A stretch of DNA of 64,000 nucleotides from Bog-473 sp963755495 (GCA_963755495.1 CAVWJS010000006.1:1426001-1490000); one strand, 5' to 3'. Positions 17,798-27,321 are shown, numbered from the stretch's first letter. A program made the numbers and translations. The notes: generated by a model not told the origin, from the sequence alone.

Positions 17798-18970
17798 CTA
17801 TAGGCGGTAAAGCTGTCGGGCGTTCTCGCCCATGATCTTGGTGCGTGCCTGCGGGCTGAGGGACGCCATCTTCTCGTCGACGGCCTCGAGCGGGTTGGGG
17901 TAGAGGCAGGTGGGGTGCGGGAAGTCCGTCTCGAACAGGATGCAGTCCTCGCCGACGGCCTCGATCAGCTCCGGTAGCCGATTGCGGTTGTTCTCGAACC
18001 AGAAGGTTGCGTAGAGGTTGCTGCGGAAGTACTCAGACGGCGCCTTCTTTAGTTTCGCCAACTCGTCCGGGGCGTTCTCGAACATCTCGTAGTCGAGGGT
18101 TTCGAGGATAAACGGGATCCAGCCGATGCCGCTCTCGACCGAGACGCACTTGAGGTCGGGGTGGCGGTCGAAGGTCCCGGCCAGGATCAGATTGGTCACA
18201 ACGCGGGCATTGCCGATGAACAGCATCGATCCGCCGATGGCCAGCTTGGTTCCTTCCGCCTGAGATGGCCAAAAGTATTTCCCGTAAAACGTCATACCGG
18301 TGATGCTGGCGCCGATGTGAAAGTGCACGGGGAGTTGCAGCTCAGCGCAGGTAGCCCAGAACGGGTCCCATGCCGGGTTGGCGAGGTCAGGTGCACCGAG
18401 GTCCTGAGGATCGGAGGTCATGTTGACTCCCCGGGCGCCCATGCGCGCCACCCGCTTGGCCTCGGCGACAGAGAGGTCAACGTCCCATGCCGGCATCAGC
18501 GGCATCGGGAGCAGCCGATTGCCCGACTGCTCTTGGATCTCTGCCATCCCGTCGTTGTAGATCGAAATGGACATCTCCCGCACCGAGTGATCGCTGGTCT
18601 TTCCGAGGTCCTGACCGCCGAGCCCGATCGTGCTCGGAAAGATGACCTGCGCGTTGATCCCGAACTCGTCGAGGACGCCGATACGCGCTTTCGGGTCGGA
18701 GGCACCGGCATGCGCGTCCTCGACATGCCACACCGACAAGGACTCCACGGCCTTGGCCTTCTTGCCATCCGCGCCGATCACGGCGCCGGCGGCGGCCTGG
18801 CCGATGGTCTCGCCGTCCATCACCCACATCCGCTGGCCGTCGATTACCTCGTGGTGGGGCACCCTGTCCTTCATGTTCGCCGGAGCCAACCGGGTAAACA
18901 GGTCCGCCGGCTCGGACCAGTGCGAGTCGGCGTCGACGACGAACAGTTCCGACAACGATGATGTGACCAT
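17798..18970 (-). CDS. Amidohydrolase-2 family metal-dependent hydrolase
   Basis: The protein of about 390 residues is a TIM-barrel amidohydrolase of the PF04909 type. It begins with VVDADSHWSEP, whose D-x-D-x-H pattern is typical of this subfamily's metal site, and has HFHIGA near the middle and FETDFPHPTCLYP with the late catalytic Asp. Such enzymes are hydrolases or decarboxylases of aromatic or heterocyclic acids. ATG 18970 is chosen because the residues after it match the family; the frame is open to 19096. The partial gene at the right end of the window belongs to the same family. Confidence 0.88.
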   Translation of the reverse strand: MVTSSLSELFVVDADSHWSEPADLFTRLAPANMKDRVPHHEVIDGQRMWVMDGETIGQAAAGAVIGADGKKAKAVESLSVWHVEDAHAGASDPKARIGVLDEFGINAQVIFPSTIGLGGQDLGKTSDHSVREMSISIYNDGMAEIQEQSGNRLLPMPLMPAWDVDLSVAEAKRVARMGARGVNMTSDPQDLGAPDLANPAWDPFWATCAELQLPVHFHIGASITGMTFYGKYFWPSQAEGTKLAIGGSMLFIGNARVVTNLILAGTFDRHPDLKCVSVESGIGWIPFILETLDYEMFENAPDELAKLKKAPSEYFRSNLYATFWFENNRNRLPELIEAVGEDCILFETDFPHPTCLYPNPLEAVDEKMASLSPQARTKIMGENARQLYRL

Positions 18971-19259
18971 GCCCACCCCTGTAACTAGAGCGCCGACCGA
19001 AGGGCGACGCGGGGTCAAAATCCTACCTAATGGGACGAGACCGGCTTGCAAAGGGCAAGAGTTGGTTCGTCGAGGCGTGCCGACTGCAATTCCCAAGGGC
19101 TGAGATCGCCGGCCAGGCCCTTAAAACCGGGCTCGACGCAACCGGACGAGGTATACGGCACCATCCTGGCCGAAGTTCGGCACCTTGCGGGACATACGAC
19201 CCCCCACCGTGGCAATGCGCTGCCCACATTCAGATGACGCGTCGACAGTCCGGGCGTAC

Positions 19260-19288
19260 TTGACAATATTTAGTCGTTCTGTTAAATA
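19260..19288 (+). promoter_or_regulatory. Sigma-70-type promoter with ArsR-like operator
   Basis: TTGACA (19260-19265) and TAAATA (19283-19288) are separated by exactly 17 bases, 38 bases before the ArsR gene. An imperfect inverted repeat, TATTTAG and TTAAATA, overlaps spacer and -10 box. This is where an autorepressing ArsR protein would bind. Confidence 0.7.
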
Positions 19289-19325
19289 ACTAATCTGTGA
19301 AATATCTGCAGGAGCGACGGCAACG

Positions 19326-19691
19326 ATGACCGTGACGGCCCCCGATCGGTTCGACGTCGTCTTCGCCGCCTTGTCGGACCCTACCCGGCGCTCGATCGTG
19401 CGTCGGTTGGCCGACGGTGAGGCAACCGTGCTCGAGTTGGCCGAGCCGTTTCCGATCAGTCTCCCGGCCATCTCCCGTCATCTGCAGGTCCTCGAGCGGG
19501 CGGGTCTGATCAGTCGCGGCCGAGATGGACAACGGCGACCATGCCGGCTGCGGCCGGAGCCTCTGGTCGAGATCGCCGCATGGGCCGAGCACACACGAGC
19601 TGCGTGGGAGCTGCGTCTCGACCGGCTCGATGCGCACCTCCGGAACACATCTGACCGAACCGCATCCCCACCGACATTGGAGAAGCCATGA
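19326..19691 (+). CDS. ArsR-family transcriptional regulator
   Basis: The 121-residue winged-helix protein has the ArsR signature: FAALSDPTRRSIVRRLADG, then VLELAEPF, then a recognition helix in SLPAISRHLQVLERAGLI and the wing RGRDGQRRPCRL. No metal-binding ELCVCDL-type Cys motif is present, so it belongs to the metal-independent group that sits before SRPBCC genes. It overlaps the next gene by four bases (ATGA). The promoter and operator lie directly upstream, so autoregulation is likely. Confidence 0.92.
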   Translation: MTVTAPDRFDVVFAALSDPTRRSIVRRLADGEATVLELAEPFPISLPAISRHLQVLERAGLISRGRDGQRRPCRLRPEPLVEIAAWAEHTRAAWELRLDRLDAHLRNTSDRTASPPTLEKP

Positions 19692-20176
19692 GCAGTACCC
19701 CGTCCATCACCGATCCGACGACGTGGGCGCTCGATCGTGAGATCGTCCTCGTTCGAGTTCTTGACGCCACACGCGAAGCGGTGTTCGCCGCGTGGACCGA
19801 TGCGGATGCCTTCTGTCGATGGTTTGGTCCCGATGGGTTCACCTGCACTGTCAGAGAGATGGACGTGCGCCCGGGAGGTCGAGCGTGCTTCGACATGGCT
19901 TCCGGAGACGGCACCGTGTTCACGAATCGCTTCGACTACCTCGAAGTCGTTCCCGTCGAGAGGTTGGTGCTGGACCACGGGTCCGATGCCGACGATGACC
20001 CGGCACGCTTCCGAGTGACAATTGTCCTCGATGAGCAAGCTGATGGAAAGACGGTGTTGACGCTGCGGCAGCTCCACCCAACCGTCGAGCAGCGAGATGT
20101 AACCATCGGCTTCGGCGCTGTCGAGCTCGGTCTGCAGACGCTGCAGAAGCTCGCTCACCATCTCGCCGTCGCCTGA
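19688..20176 (+). CDS. SRPBCC (AHSA1-like) domain protein
   Basis: The 162-residue protein has the AHSA1/START-like helix-grip pattern: REAVFAAWTDADAFCRWFGP near residue 30, VRPGGRACFDM, then the C-terminal helix VELGLQTLQKLAHHLA. The ArsR-SRPBCC pair is a very common bacterial gene pair. The protein should bind a hydrophobic ligand in the cytoplasm; its ligand is unknown. Start and upstream stop overlap, indicating translational coupling. Confidence 0.88.
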   Translation: MSSTPSITDPTTWALDREIVLVRVLDATREAVFAAWTDADAFCRWFGPDGFTCTVREMDVRPGGRACFDMASGDGTVFTNRFDYLEVVPVERLVLDHGSDADDDPARFRVTIVLDEQADGKTVLTLRQLHPTVEQRDVTIGFGAVELGLQTLQKLAHHLAVA

Positions 20177-20252
20177 ATTCCACGGCCGATGAAATCTCGC
20201 CGCAGGACAGGTCAACCAGTCTGATCGACCACCACCACCCGAAGGAGCCGCC

Positions 20253-20894
20253 GTGTCGCGCGTCCGCATCCACAACTTCTCGATCTCGCTCGACGGGTTT
20301 GCCACCGGCGAGGGGCAGGGCCTCGACACGCCGTTCGGCCATGCCGGGCATCGGCTCCACGAGTGGATGTTCGCCACCCGGTTCGGCCGCCGCGAAGTCC
20401 TCGGCGAGCCAGGCGGCTCCGAGGGGGTCGATCACGTGATGGCCGACCGGAACGGACCCGGGATCGGTGCGGAGATCATGGGCGCGGGCAAGTTCGGCCC
20501 TCCGGGTTGGCAGGACGACCCGGAGTGGCGCGGGTGGTGGGGCGACAACCCGCCTTTCCGGATACCGATGTACGTGCTGACCCACCGCCCGCGCCCGTCG
20601 CTGGAGATGGAGGGTGGTACGACGTTTTACTTCCTCGACGCAGCGCCAGCGGATGCACTCGAGGTGGCCCGGGACGCAGCCGCCGGTCAGGACGTCCGCA
20701 TCGGCGGGGGCCCGACCATGATGCGCGCGTTCATCGCCGCCGGTCTCGTTGACCATCTACACTTCGTGCAGGTGCCGATCCTGCTCGGCCGCGGTGTTCG
20801 TCTGTGGGACGGCCTTGAGGCGTTGGAGCAGCAGTACGACGTGGAGGCAGTCTCGACGCCCCGCGGTGTCACCCACCTCACGTTCACCCGATGA
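20253..20894 (+). CDS. Dihydrofolate reductase family protein (RibD C-terminal type)
   Basis: The 213-residue protein begins VRIHNFSISLDGFATG, the typical start of DHFR/RibD-C fold reductases, and has PMYVLTHRPRP, then IGGGPTMMRAFIAAGLVDHLHF and VPILLGRGVRLWDG. The start is a GTG with GAAGGAG upstream. It lies 76 bases after the SRPBCC gene and completes the ArsR-SRPBCC-DHFR unit. These proteins are usually NADPH-dependent reductases of unknown substrate rather than true folate enzymes. Confidence 0.88.
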   Translation: MSRVRIHNFSISLDGFATGEGQGLDTPFGHAGHRLHEWMFATRFGRREVLGEPGGSEGVDHVMADRNGPGIGAEIMGAGKFGPPGWQDDPEWRGWWGDNPPFRIPMYVLTHRPRPSLEMEGGTTFYFLDAAPADALEVARDAAAGQDVRIGGGPTMMRAFIAAGLVDHLHFVQVPILLGRGVRLWDGLEALEQQYDVEAVSTPRGVTHLTFTR

Positions 20895-20963
20895 TGAGGC
20901 GGCACGTCGCGTTCTTTCCTGGACACGGAACTGTAGGCACGCGTCCGGTTGCGGCGGTCGAAG

Positions 20964-21383
20964 CTATGCGGGCCCCTCGACGGTCGTCGGAGCGGCGCGC
21001 ATCTCCAGATACAAGTCGATCTGATCTCTAATCGTGTACATCTCCTCGTCGTTCGTGCCACGGCAGATGTACTCCTTGATGCAGTATCCGCCGAAGTGAC
21101 GCACGATGCCGGGGTAGTCGTCGATCACGAAGTCGGGAACCACCGGTATGCCGAATTGGTCGAGGCCCTCGTTGAACTCGGAGATCGGCTTGCGGTAGAC
21201 GCCCTTGACATAAGGTTCAAGACCGTTTCGACGCACCTCCCCCCATCGAACCCCGACGCCGGACCAGATGTAGAGATCGTGTCCCAACCCGACCAGCTCT
21301 TCGAAGACCTCGACGGTGCCCGGACGAAGGGACCCGTCCACCCCGCCGAGGATCGTGTAATCAATGTCAAAGAAGACGTTCAT
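20964..21383 (-). CDS. HAD-like hydrolase
   Basis: A small protein of about 139 residues with haloacid-dehalogenase motifs: FFDIDYTIL (motif I with two Asp), YIWSGVG (motif II), a Lys in VKGVYRKP (motif III) and DFVIDDYPG (motif IV). No cap domain is evident, as in compact HAD phosphatases. ATG 21383 places motif I at the N-terminus as usual; ATG 21401 is possible, and the frame is open to 21509. It converges with the DHFR-like gene. Confidence 0.75.
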   Translation of the reverse strand: MNVFFDIDYTILGGVDGSLRPGTVEVFEELVGLGHDLYIWSGVGVRWGEVRRNGLEPYVKGVYRKPISEFNEGLDQFGIPVVPDFVIDDYPGIVRHFGGYCIKEYICRGTNDEEMYTIRDQIDLYLEMRAAPTTVEGPA

Positions 21384-21636
21384 CCCACTCGATCTGCTCA
21401 TTGCCGGGCCTACTTCGAAGTGGACAGACTCTAACGGGTCGGGCCGGGTTCCGGTGAACCCGAACCAAGCCAACCCAGGCATGGACCCTCGTGGGACGAG
21501 CCCCACCACCGCTCAAACAGTCGATACGCATCAACCCAGAAGCCGCCCCGCAAACAGATCATTGTTTGGTGGATCTCATCTTAGATCTCGTCACATTGGC
21601 GTCGGGCCGTCCAGCGCGCCACTGCACGCGCCCCGG

Positions 21637-22612
21637 TCACCGGAATGCTGGCATGACCTCGTTCGCGCCCCACTCGAGATCGGCAAGGTAATCCTCCACG
21701 GAGCGCACGGGCTGATCGTTTGGCCGGGGGATCGACGTCCAAGTCACGCCGGCCTCCTGTAATGCGCCGATCCGGTCGACGACCTCCTGCACGCTGCCCG
21801 GCGGCGCGTCAACCTCCGGCAGCGCCTCGTGGTTGGGGCCGAACCGGCTGGACGACACCGGCATAGCGATCTCGAACCGAGGCTCCCGGTCTTCAAAACC
21901 CGGGACACGTCGGGCCTCATCGAGGAACTTGGGCAGATCATCGATGCTGTTCAGCCACGGTCCCTTCCCGCCCTGCGACCCCGAGGGATACCAGCCGTCG
22001 CCGACGCGGGCCGCGCGCCGAAGGGCAGCCATCGAGCTCCCGCCGATCCAGATTGGCGGATGCGGCTTCTGGACGGGCTTGGGCTCGAAGACGATATCCG
22101 TGAAGTCGACGAACTCACCATGGAACTCCGGCTCCTTAGCCGTCCACAGCAATTTCGAGCACTTCGATGTATTCGTCCGTGACTCGTCCGCGCTTTTCGA
22201 AGGGGACGCGGAGCGCGGCGAACTCTCCGCGCGCCATCCCGACGCCGAATGTGAGCGTGACGCGACCACTCGACATAACGTCGAGCGTTGCGATCGCCTT
22301 GGCAAACGCGAGCGGCTCGTGGTATGGGAGCACGATCACGCTGCTGTTCACCCTGATCTTCCTCGTGGCGCCCGCAATAAACGTCATGGCCGTCAACGCA
22401 TCCGGCCAATATGCACCCATAGGCTCGACAAGAACCCGCGGCATCACTATGTGCTCCGACACGGTGATCGCGTCGTAGCCCAACTCCTCAGTCGTCTGGG
22501 CGATCCGCTGAAAGTCCTCGCTCGTCAGGCGCTCTTGCCAGTTGTTCCCGCCTGGGGGGAATTGGCTCGGTGGGTAACGCGTGAGCCCGGGGAGTCCCGT
22601 CGAGAACTTCAT
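21637..22612 (-). pseudogene. LLM-class (F420-type) oxidoreductase split by a frameshift
   Basis: From ATG 22612 the first frame reads MKFSTGLPGLTRYPP through VSEHIVMPR and LTFGVGMARGEF to EYIEVLE, then meets a stop. The following frame continues with LLWTAKEPEFHGE, KPHPPIWIGGSS and GDGWYPSG to the stop at 21637. The junction at about 22143-22150 is explained by one extra A (GAAATTG instead of GAATTG). Joined, it is a full luciferase-like monooxygenase-fold protein of the F420-dependent kind, related to the intact copy at 42384-43244. Whether the frameshift is real or an assembly error cannot be told here. Confidence 0.85.
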
Positions 22613-22904
22613 TCTCTGCCTCCTCGCTCGCTATGTGCTCCCGCGTCGCGGCGGCGTCGTCGTTGCTCACACTGCAGCGCGCCACCCACTATGCAAGCTA
22701 TCAGGCACATGGCTTAGAAAGTGAGGACGGCCCGTAGGCGGTGATGGTGTCTAGCCCACACGTGTCAGCAAAAACCCTTAGCATCCTGGCTGGACTGGAT
22801 CCGGGTTCTACGCGATCGATCTCGACGCCGCATTAGTAAGTACGCACTCATTCCATCCGCACAATTGCTGCGGCGGGAGAAGAAGACGTGCTCCCCTTCT
22901 GGGA
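22613..22904. other. Intergenic region, nothing recognised
   Basis: Just under 300 bases between the frameshifted oxidoreductase start and the stop of the propeller gene. No coding frame, RNA gene or strong terminator is visible. Confidence 0.35.
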
Positions 22905-25022
22905 TCAGCCAGTTTGAGGGTGGGTGGGGGTGCTGCCATTCGCGGCCAAGAGATCGAATCCGTCGGGGATACTGAGGAGACCGGGCAATGTGCCAGGGGT
23001 ATCGGTGAGACCGTATTGCCAGACGATGCTGTTGGTGACCGGGTCGATGACGACCACCCGATCGCGGTAGTCGTCGTTTACCATGATGAGCCCGTTGGGA
23101 AGCCGCTCGGCAAGTGAAGGCTTTTTGAGCATCGCATCACCGGAAGTGGCGTCATAACGCCAGCTGATGTCACCTTGCTGGTTGAACTCGAGCACACGAC
23201 CCTCGGCTGGCGGGTCATAGTCCGTCATGAGATACAGATTCGAACCCAATTGCTGAGGATCGGACGGATAGTTGACGGACGTCATCTGCACGGTCCAAAC
23301 GAGTTTCCCCTGTTGCGTATATTCGTCGATCCACGAGCCATTGATCTCAGAAACGAGGACGTCGCCATTGGCCAAAGGCGTGTCACCGTTGGGATAGGCG
23401 ATCGACGTCGGGGGGTAATGGGTGTCGGCCCCGTTGCCGATCGTGGCGACGATCGTCTTGTCGGGTGCTATGAACAGAATTCGATTGTTCGACGCGTCAG
23501 CTACGGTCACGGTCCCGGATTTGAGGACGTATGCATCGTCCGGTTGATCGAGATATCCGGGTGAAGCACCGGGCACGCCCGGATGGCCGTACTGCCAGAG
23601 CAGGTTCCCAGACGGGTAGGCGATCTCGACAATGGTGTGATTGTCTTCCTGATTGGAGATGATGCCCTGTCCGCGGTTGAAGAAGAAGGCGTCGTCCGGA
23701 AAGTAGAAACCGCCCGGCGGTGGCGGCATCGTGGGCGACGGGTAGGTCCAAGAAATGGTGCGGGACGGATTTAGAGTAATGAGGCGATCGTTCCCCCGGT
23801 CTGCGATGAGGAGCGTTCCTGAATAGGGAGAGCCCGAGTGAACCGTGCCCGCCCTCCCTCCGTAGCGGCTCGGACGCAACGAGATCACCGATTGGAGTAG
23901 CCCCGACGCGACGCCTGCGGCGTCGGCGCCTGCTTGATTGGTAACCTCACCTCCGACCAGGAAACCGATGGTCGAGCCACCGGAGTCGACAGTGGCATAT
24001 CCGCCAAAGGCAACGGCCTGAGGCAGAAGCCCCGCGTGCAACACCCTGTGCGTGCGCGGGACAAAGGCGTCAATCTCCGTCTGTGTGGAGCCTTGTGGTA
24101 CTTGACCGCCGGCCACGTACAGCGAGCCCTGAATGACGAATGCCGCCCCGCCATAGACCGGCTGGGGCAGATGGCCGACGATCGTGGTCCTGTGTGACCT
24201 CGGGTCGATCATCTGAATATCATCGGTTGCCGTCGTTATGGAGCCGGCCGACGCCGTTTCACCGCCGAAAGCGTAGATGTTGCCATTAAGTGCGGCCACA
24301 GCCGGATAGCGAACTGGAACCTGCAATGTCCCGACGGACGCGAAATGAATGCCATCGATGGTGGCCAGGACAGTCGAAAGATAATTCGTGCCGTCGTAGC
24401 CACCAACGATGTAGTCAGTTGAGGTGACATGGCCCCTGGTCTTGGCGGAGATGGTGGCCACGGCCAAATCGGAGCGTGGCTGTGGAAGTGTGCCAACCAC
24501 TGAACCCGTCGCGTTTCCACGCGGTGGGATTGTAGGCACTGCGATTGACTGGACGCCTGCGATCGTCGACGGGGATCCGCCCCCGAACACCACCGATTGG
24601 GAACCAATCGTCGCAGCGGCGGCGTCGTGAACGACATCGGCCAATGTTCCTGCCGTCTGGATTGCACCGGTACGCGTGTCGATCGTCGAAACGCTGGAAA
24701 GAGAGGAGCCGTCCCCGGCCAGGCCTCCGAGGACCGTTAATCCCGTGCCATTCGCCACCACCGCTTCGCGCGACAGTGGTGAGCTTAGAGACCACGACTC
24801 TACGCCGGCTTCGATAGAAGGCGGCGTAGCCGCAGCGCGTATTTCGCGGGCCGTCGGTGAGTGCGTCGAGGGCTTCGCTCGCGGTCCCCCACCCCCTCCC
24901 GCCATGACAACGACGGCAACCGCCGCAACCACCGCGAGCAAGCCACTGACTGCAACTGTCCGACGCCGCCGGATCTGACGGCGCCGGACCTGGATACGCC
25001 CCTGGGCGGAATGACTCTGCAT
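22905..25022 (-). CDS. Membrane-anchored double beta-propeller protein (Kelch-like plus NHL/PQQ-like)
   Basis: The 705-residue protein has a short Arg-rich cytoplasmic tail, one transmembrane helix at about residues 24-42, and a Thr/Pro/Ala linker. Residues about 90-370 carry Kelch-type blades with GG motifs (VFGGGSP, YIVGGYDG, YAFGGETA, YVAGGQVP, FLVGGEV). Residues about 395-690 form a second propeller with LLIADRGNDRLI, IVEIAYPSGNLLWQYG, VTVADASNNRILF and VVVIDPVTNSIVWQYG, similar to NHL/PQQ-like repeats. It should sit outside the membrane and bind proteins or carbohydrates. It is divergent from the DoxX-Rieske gene, and the two may share a promoter region. Enzymatic function is not evident. 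Confidence 0.82.
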   Translation of the reverse strand: MQSHSAQGRIQVRRRQIRRRRTVAVSGLLAVVAAVAVVVMAGGGGGPRAKPSTHSPTAREIRAAATPPSIEAGVESWSLSSPLSREAVVANGTGLTVLGGLAGDGSSLSSVSTIDTRTGAIQTAGTLADVVHDAAAATIGSQSVVFGGGSPSTIAGVQSIAVPTIPPRGNATGSVVGTLPQPRSDLAVATISAKTRGHVTSTDYIVGGYDGTNYLSTVLATIDGIHFASVGTLQVPVRYPAVAALNGNIYAFGGETASAGSITTATDDIQMIDPRSHRTTIVGHLPQPVYGGAAFVIQGSLYVAGGQVPQGSTQTEIDAFVPRTHRVLHAGLLPQAVAFGGYATVDSGGSTIGFLVGGEVTNQAGADAAGVASGLLQSVISLRPSRYGGRAGTVHSGSPYSGTLLIADRGNDRLITLNPSRTISWTYPSPTMPPPPGGFYFPDDAFFFNRGQGIISNQEDNHTIVEIAYPSGNLLWQYGHPGVPGASPGYLDQPDDAYVLKSGTVTVADASNNRILFIAPDKTIVATIGNGADTHYPPTSIAYPNGDTPLANGDVLVSEINGSWIDEYTQQGKLVWTVQMTSVNYPSDPQQLGSNLYLMTDYDPPAEGRVLEFNQQGDISWRYDATSGDAMLKKPSLAERLPNGLIMVNDDYRDRVVVIDPVTNSIVWQYGLTDTPGTLPGLLSIPDGFDLLAANGSTPTHPQTG

Positions 25023-25179
25023 CCAGTATGTCTACCCGCCGCCAGCCAGCCGCGAAAAGGCCAGAATCGCCAAAGTTGAAGTCGGCCACTTCCGTAATCT
25101 TCGCGTCAGGTTCGTCCCGTACGCTCGGTTGACGGCGTGCTGGGACGCGTGCCTACTGTTCGACAGATCAAGGACTGTG

Positions 25180-26385
25180 ATGGCGAAGAGACAAGTGCGA
25201 TCTGCGTACCCGGCACGATCCTCATCGCCTCCACGTGCCAGTCCCGGCGAGGCGGGTGACAACGAAGAGCTTCGCACTGCTTCTAAGGACAACCTTTCAT
25301 CACGTGTTCTGTCGATCCTTGGCGCGCCGGGTGGGTCGCTGCTCGTCCTTCGAGCCTTCCTCGGCGTCACCTTTGTGTTTGCCGGACTGCAGAAGCTGAC
25401 CAACCGTTACTTCTTCGACGCCACGGCCTCAGGATCCTTTCAGCAGCAGTTGCGGGGATCCATTCTTACGAGTCCACTCCACCATCTCCTGGCCCCGGTG
25501 CTTCACGCCTCGACGCCGGTGGCGTTGATCATCTCTTTCGGCGAGTTGGCCGTCGGTCTCGGCACACTGCTCGGATTTTTCGGTCGCATTGCTGCGACCG
25601 GCGGCATGCTTCTCTCTTTGTCATTCTTCCTCACAGTCAGCTTCAACGACAATCCCTACTATTACGGACCAGACATCGTCTTCCTGTTCGCCTGGACGCC
25701 ATTCGTCCTCGCAGGCTCAGGTGCGTGGTCTCTCGACGCGGTCTTTGCCCGACGGGCCGAACGAGCTCACCGCGCGGTCTTGGCGGCAGCGGCACAGGGT
25801 GGACCAGCAGCACGTCGTCGGGCGGCCGAGCTCGAGCGTCGGGTCTTTCTACAAAAGGCCTGGGCTGCGGGCGTGATCGGGATAGCTGGACTTGTGGCTG
25901 GGGGTGTCATGGCGGCGATCGGCCGCCTCGGCGGCGGCTCCCAGCCTTCAGTGGGGTCGAAACCCGTCGGTCGCGGCAGTGCAACTGCATCCCCCAGCAC
26001 GACCACATCCAGCGTACCCAAAGGGGCGAGCACGACGACGTCGTCTTCGGTGGCCGCGAGCGGCAGGACCCCGAAGGGCGTTCGAATCGGGCCAGCCAGC
26101 GACGTGCCAGTGGGGGGCGCGGCCAGTTTCACCGACCCGAAAAAGGGGGTACCCGCACTCGTCGTGCAGGTCAAGCAAGGTGTGTTCAGAGCGTTCTCGG
26201 CCGTGTGCCCACACGCTGGGTGTCAAGTTCAGTTCGACCAGCAGAGCGACCTCTTCGTGTGTCCCTGTCACGGATCGATCTTCAACGGCTCGACCGGCGC
26301 GGTCCAACAGGGTCCGGCATCGACAGGGTTGTCCAGTATCCCTATCGCCCTCGGGTCAAACGGCCAGTTGTATGTCGACGGTTGA
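25180..26385 (+). CDS. DoxX-like membrane protein fused to a Rieske [2Fe-2S] domain
   Basis: The protein has about 401 residues. ATG 25180 is preferred because AAGGA lies about 6 bases upstream; the frame is open to 25129. Residues about 40-165 form a DoxX/DoxD-like four-helix membrane domain (LVLRAFLGVTFVFAGLQKL, then FGELAVGLGTLLGFFGRI). A charged linker, another membrane helix and a Ser/Thr-rich spacer lead to a C-terminal Rieske domain. The cluster ligands are visible: CPHAGC with Cys343 and His345, and CPCHGS with Cys361 and His364; Cys348 and Cys363 can form the usual disulphide. Rieske domains carry electrons from quinols. DoxD proteins are part of thiosulfate:quinone oxidoreductase, so an extracytoplasmic electron-transfer role is likely. 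Confidence 0.9.
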   Translation: MAKRQVRSAYPARSSSPPRASPGEAGDNEELRTASKDNLSSRVLSILGAPGGSLLVLRAFLGVTFVFAGLQKLTNRYFFDATASGSFQQQLRGSILTSPLHHLLAPVLHASTPVALIISFGELAVGLGTLLGFFGRIAATGGMLLSLSFFLTVSFNDNPYYYGPDIVFLFAWTPFVLAGSGAWSLDAVFARRAERAHRAVLAAAAQGGPAARRRAAELERRVFLQKAWAAGVIGIAGLVAGGVMAAIGRLGGGSQPSVGSKPVGRGSATASPSTTTSSVPKGASTTTSSSVAASGRTPKGVRIGPASDVPVGGAASFTDPKKGVPALVVQVKQGVFRAFSAVCPHAGCQVQFDQQSDLFVCPCHGSIFNGSTGAVQQGPASTGLSSIPIALGSNGQLYVDG

Positions 26386-26400
26386 CGCGTGACAAGCGCT

Positions 26401-27321
26401 TCATGACGATGCGATTCCCACGACGGGGGCGTTGAGATGGTGACCCGCCATCGATCCGAGGAACGGTGCATCGCCGAACGCGAACACACCCCCGTCCGCG
26501 GCCACCAGCCAGTACCCACCGCCGTCAGGAGTGGCGCTGATTCCGACGACTGGGGCGTTGAGATGGTGACCCGCCATCGATCCGAGGAACGGTGCATCGC
26601 CGAACGCGAACACACCCCCGTCCGCGGCCACCAGCCAGTACCCACCGCCGTCAGGAGTGGCGCTCATTCCGACGACGGGTTGATTCAGCCGGGTTCGGGA
26701 CATGTCCCCGTAGTACACGGCTGCACCAAACGGGTGAACCCCACCGTTGGCGCCAACCAGCCAATATCCCTCGACGTCTGGGCTCGTCGAAATACCCACG
26801 ATGGGCGCCGCGTCCTGCGCCCCGGCCTCTGAGCCAAAGAACGCCGCGCTCCCGTAGGCAAACACGCCGCCGTCGGAAGCCGCCAGCAAAAGGCCATGGC
26901 CGTGGTCAGTTGATGCTGCGGCCACGACGGGTCCATTGAGGCCGGAGAGCGGAGCAGGCTGGGCCAGAAGTTCGGCGTCACCGAACCCGCTGGCCATGGC
27001 CGAAATGCCGCCCTCGAACGTCTCCGAGCTGACAAGCCAGTACCCGTTGCCGCTTCCCGTTGCCGCCATTCCCTGGCACGACCATGGATGCGATGCGATT
27101 GGCGTGAGACAGATATCGGGACCCTCGCTCAACGGATTGCCCAAGAAGGGTGCGCCAAACGAGAAGATCCCTCCGTCCGCGCCCACGAGCCAATAGCCCG
27201 GTGCAGAACCGGAGACAGCCCCAGCAGACTCTTCGCAGGCAACCAGGAACACGGCGACGACCAGGAGGAGGGCCAAAGAGATCTTCAGCACTGTTCCGGG
27301 GACTAACCGCAGAGGTCTCAT
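26401..27321 (-). CDS. Repeat lipoprotein with GYWLVAADGG motifs
   Basis: The product is about 306 residues from ATG 27321 (frame open to 27378). A hydrophobic signal ends in FLVAC, a good lipobox, so the mature protein should be lipid-anchored outside the membrane. The rest is a chain of about 42-residue repeats with GYWLV, GGVFAFGDA, FLGS and PVVGI motifs, some diverged near the N-terminus. The last two units are almost identical. Such repeats are common in acidimicrobial surface proteins of unknown function and probably form a beta-propeller. It converges with the DoxX-Rieske gene with a 15-base gap. Confidence 0.82.
   Translation of the reverse strand: MRPLRLVPGTVLKISLALLLVVAVFLVACEESAGAVSGSAPGYWLVGADGGIFSFGAPFLGNPLSEGPDICLTPIASHPWSCQGMAATGSGNGYWLVSSETFEGGISAMASGFGDAELLAQPAPLSGLNGPVVAAASTDHGHGLLLAASDGGVFAYGSAAFFGSEAGAQDAAPIVGISTSPDVEGYWLVGANGGVHPFGAAVYYGDMSRTRLNQPVVGMSATPDGGGYWLVAADGGVFAFGDAPFLGSMAGHHLNAPVVGISATPDGGGYWLVAADGGVFAFGDAPFLGSMAGHHLNAPVVGIASS
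26431..26682 (-). repeat. Two near-identical 126-bp tandem repeats
   Basis: Copies at 26431-26556 and 26557-26682 match over almost their full length, differing only at a few bases at one end. They encode the last two 42-residue units of the lipoprotein. A more diverged unit follows upstream in the gene. Confidence 0.85.
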
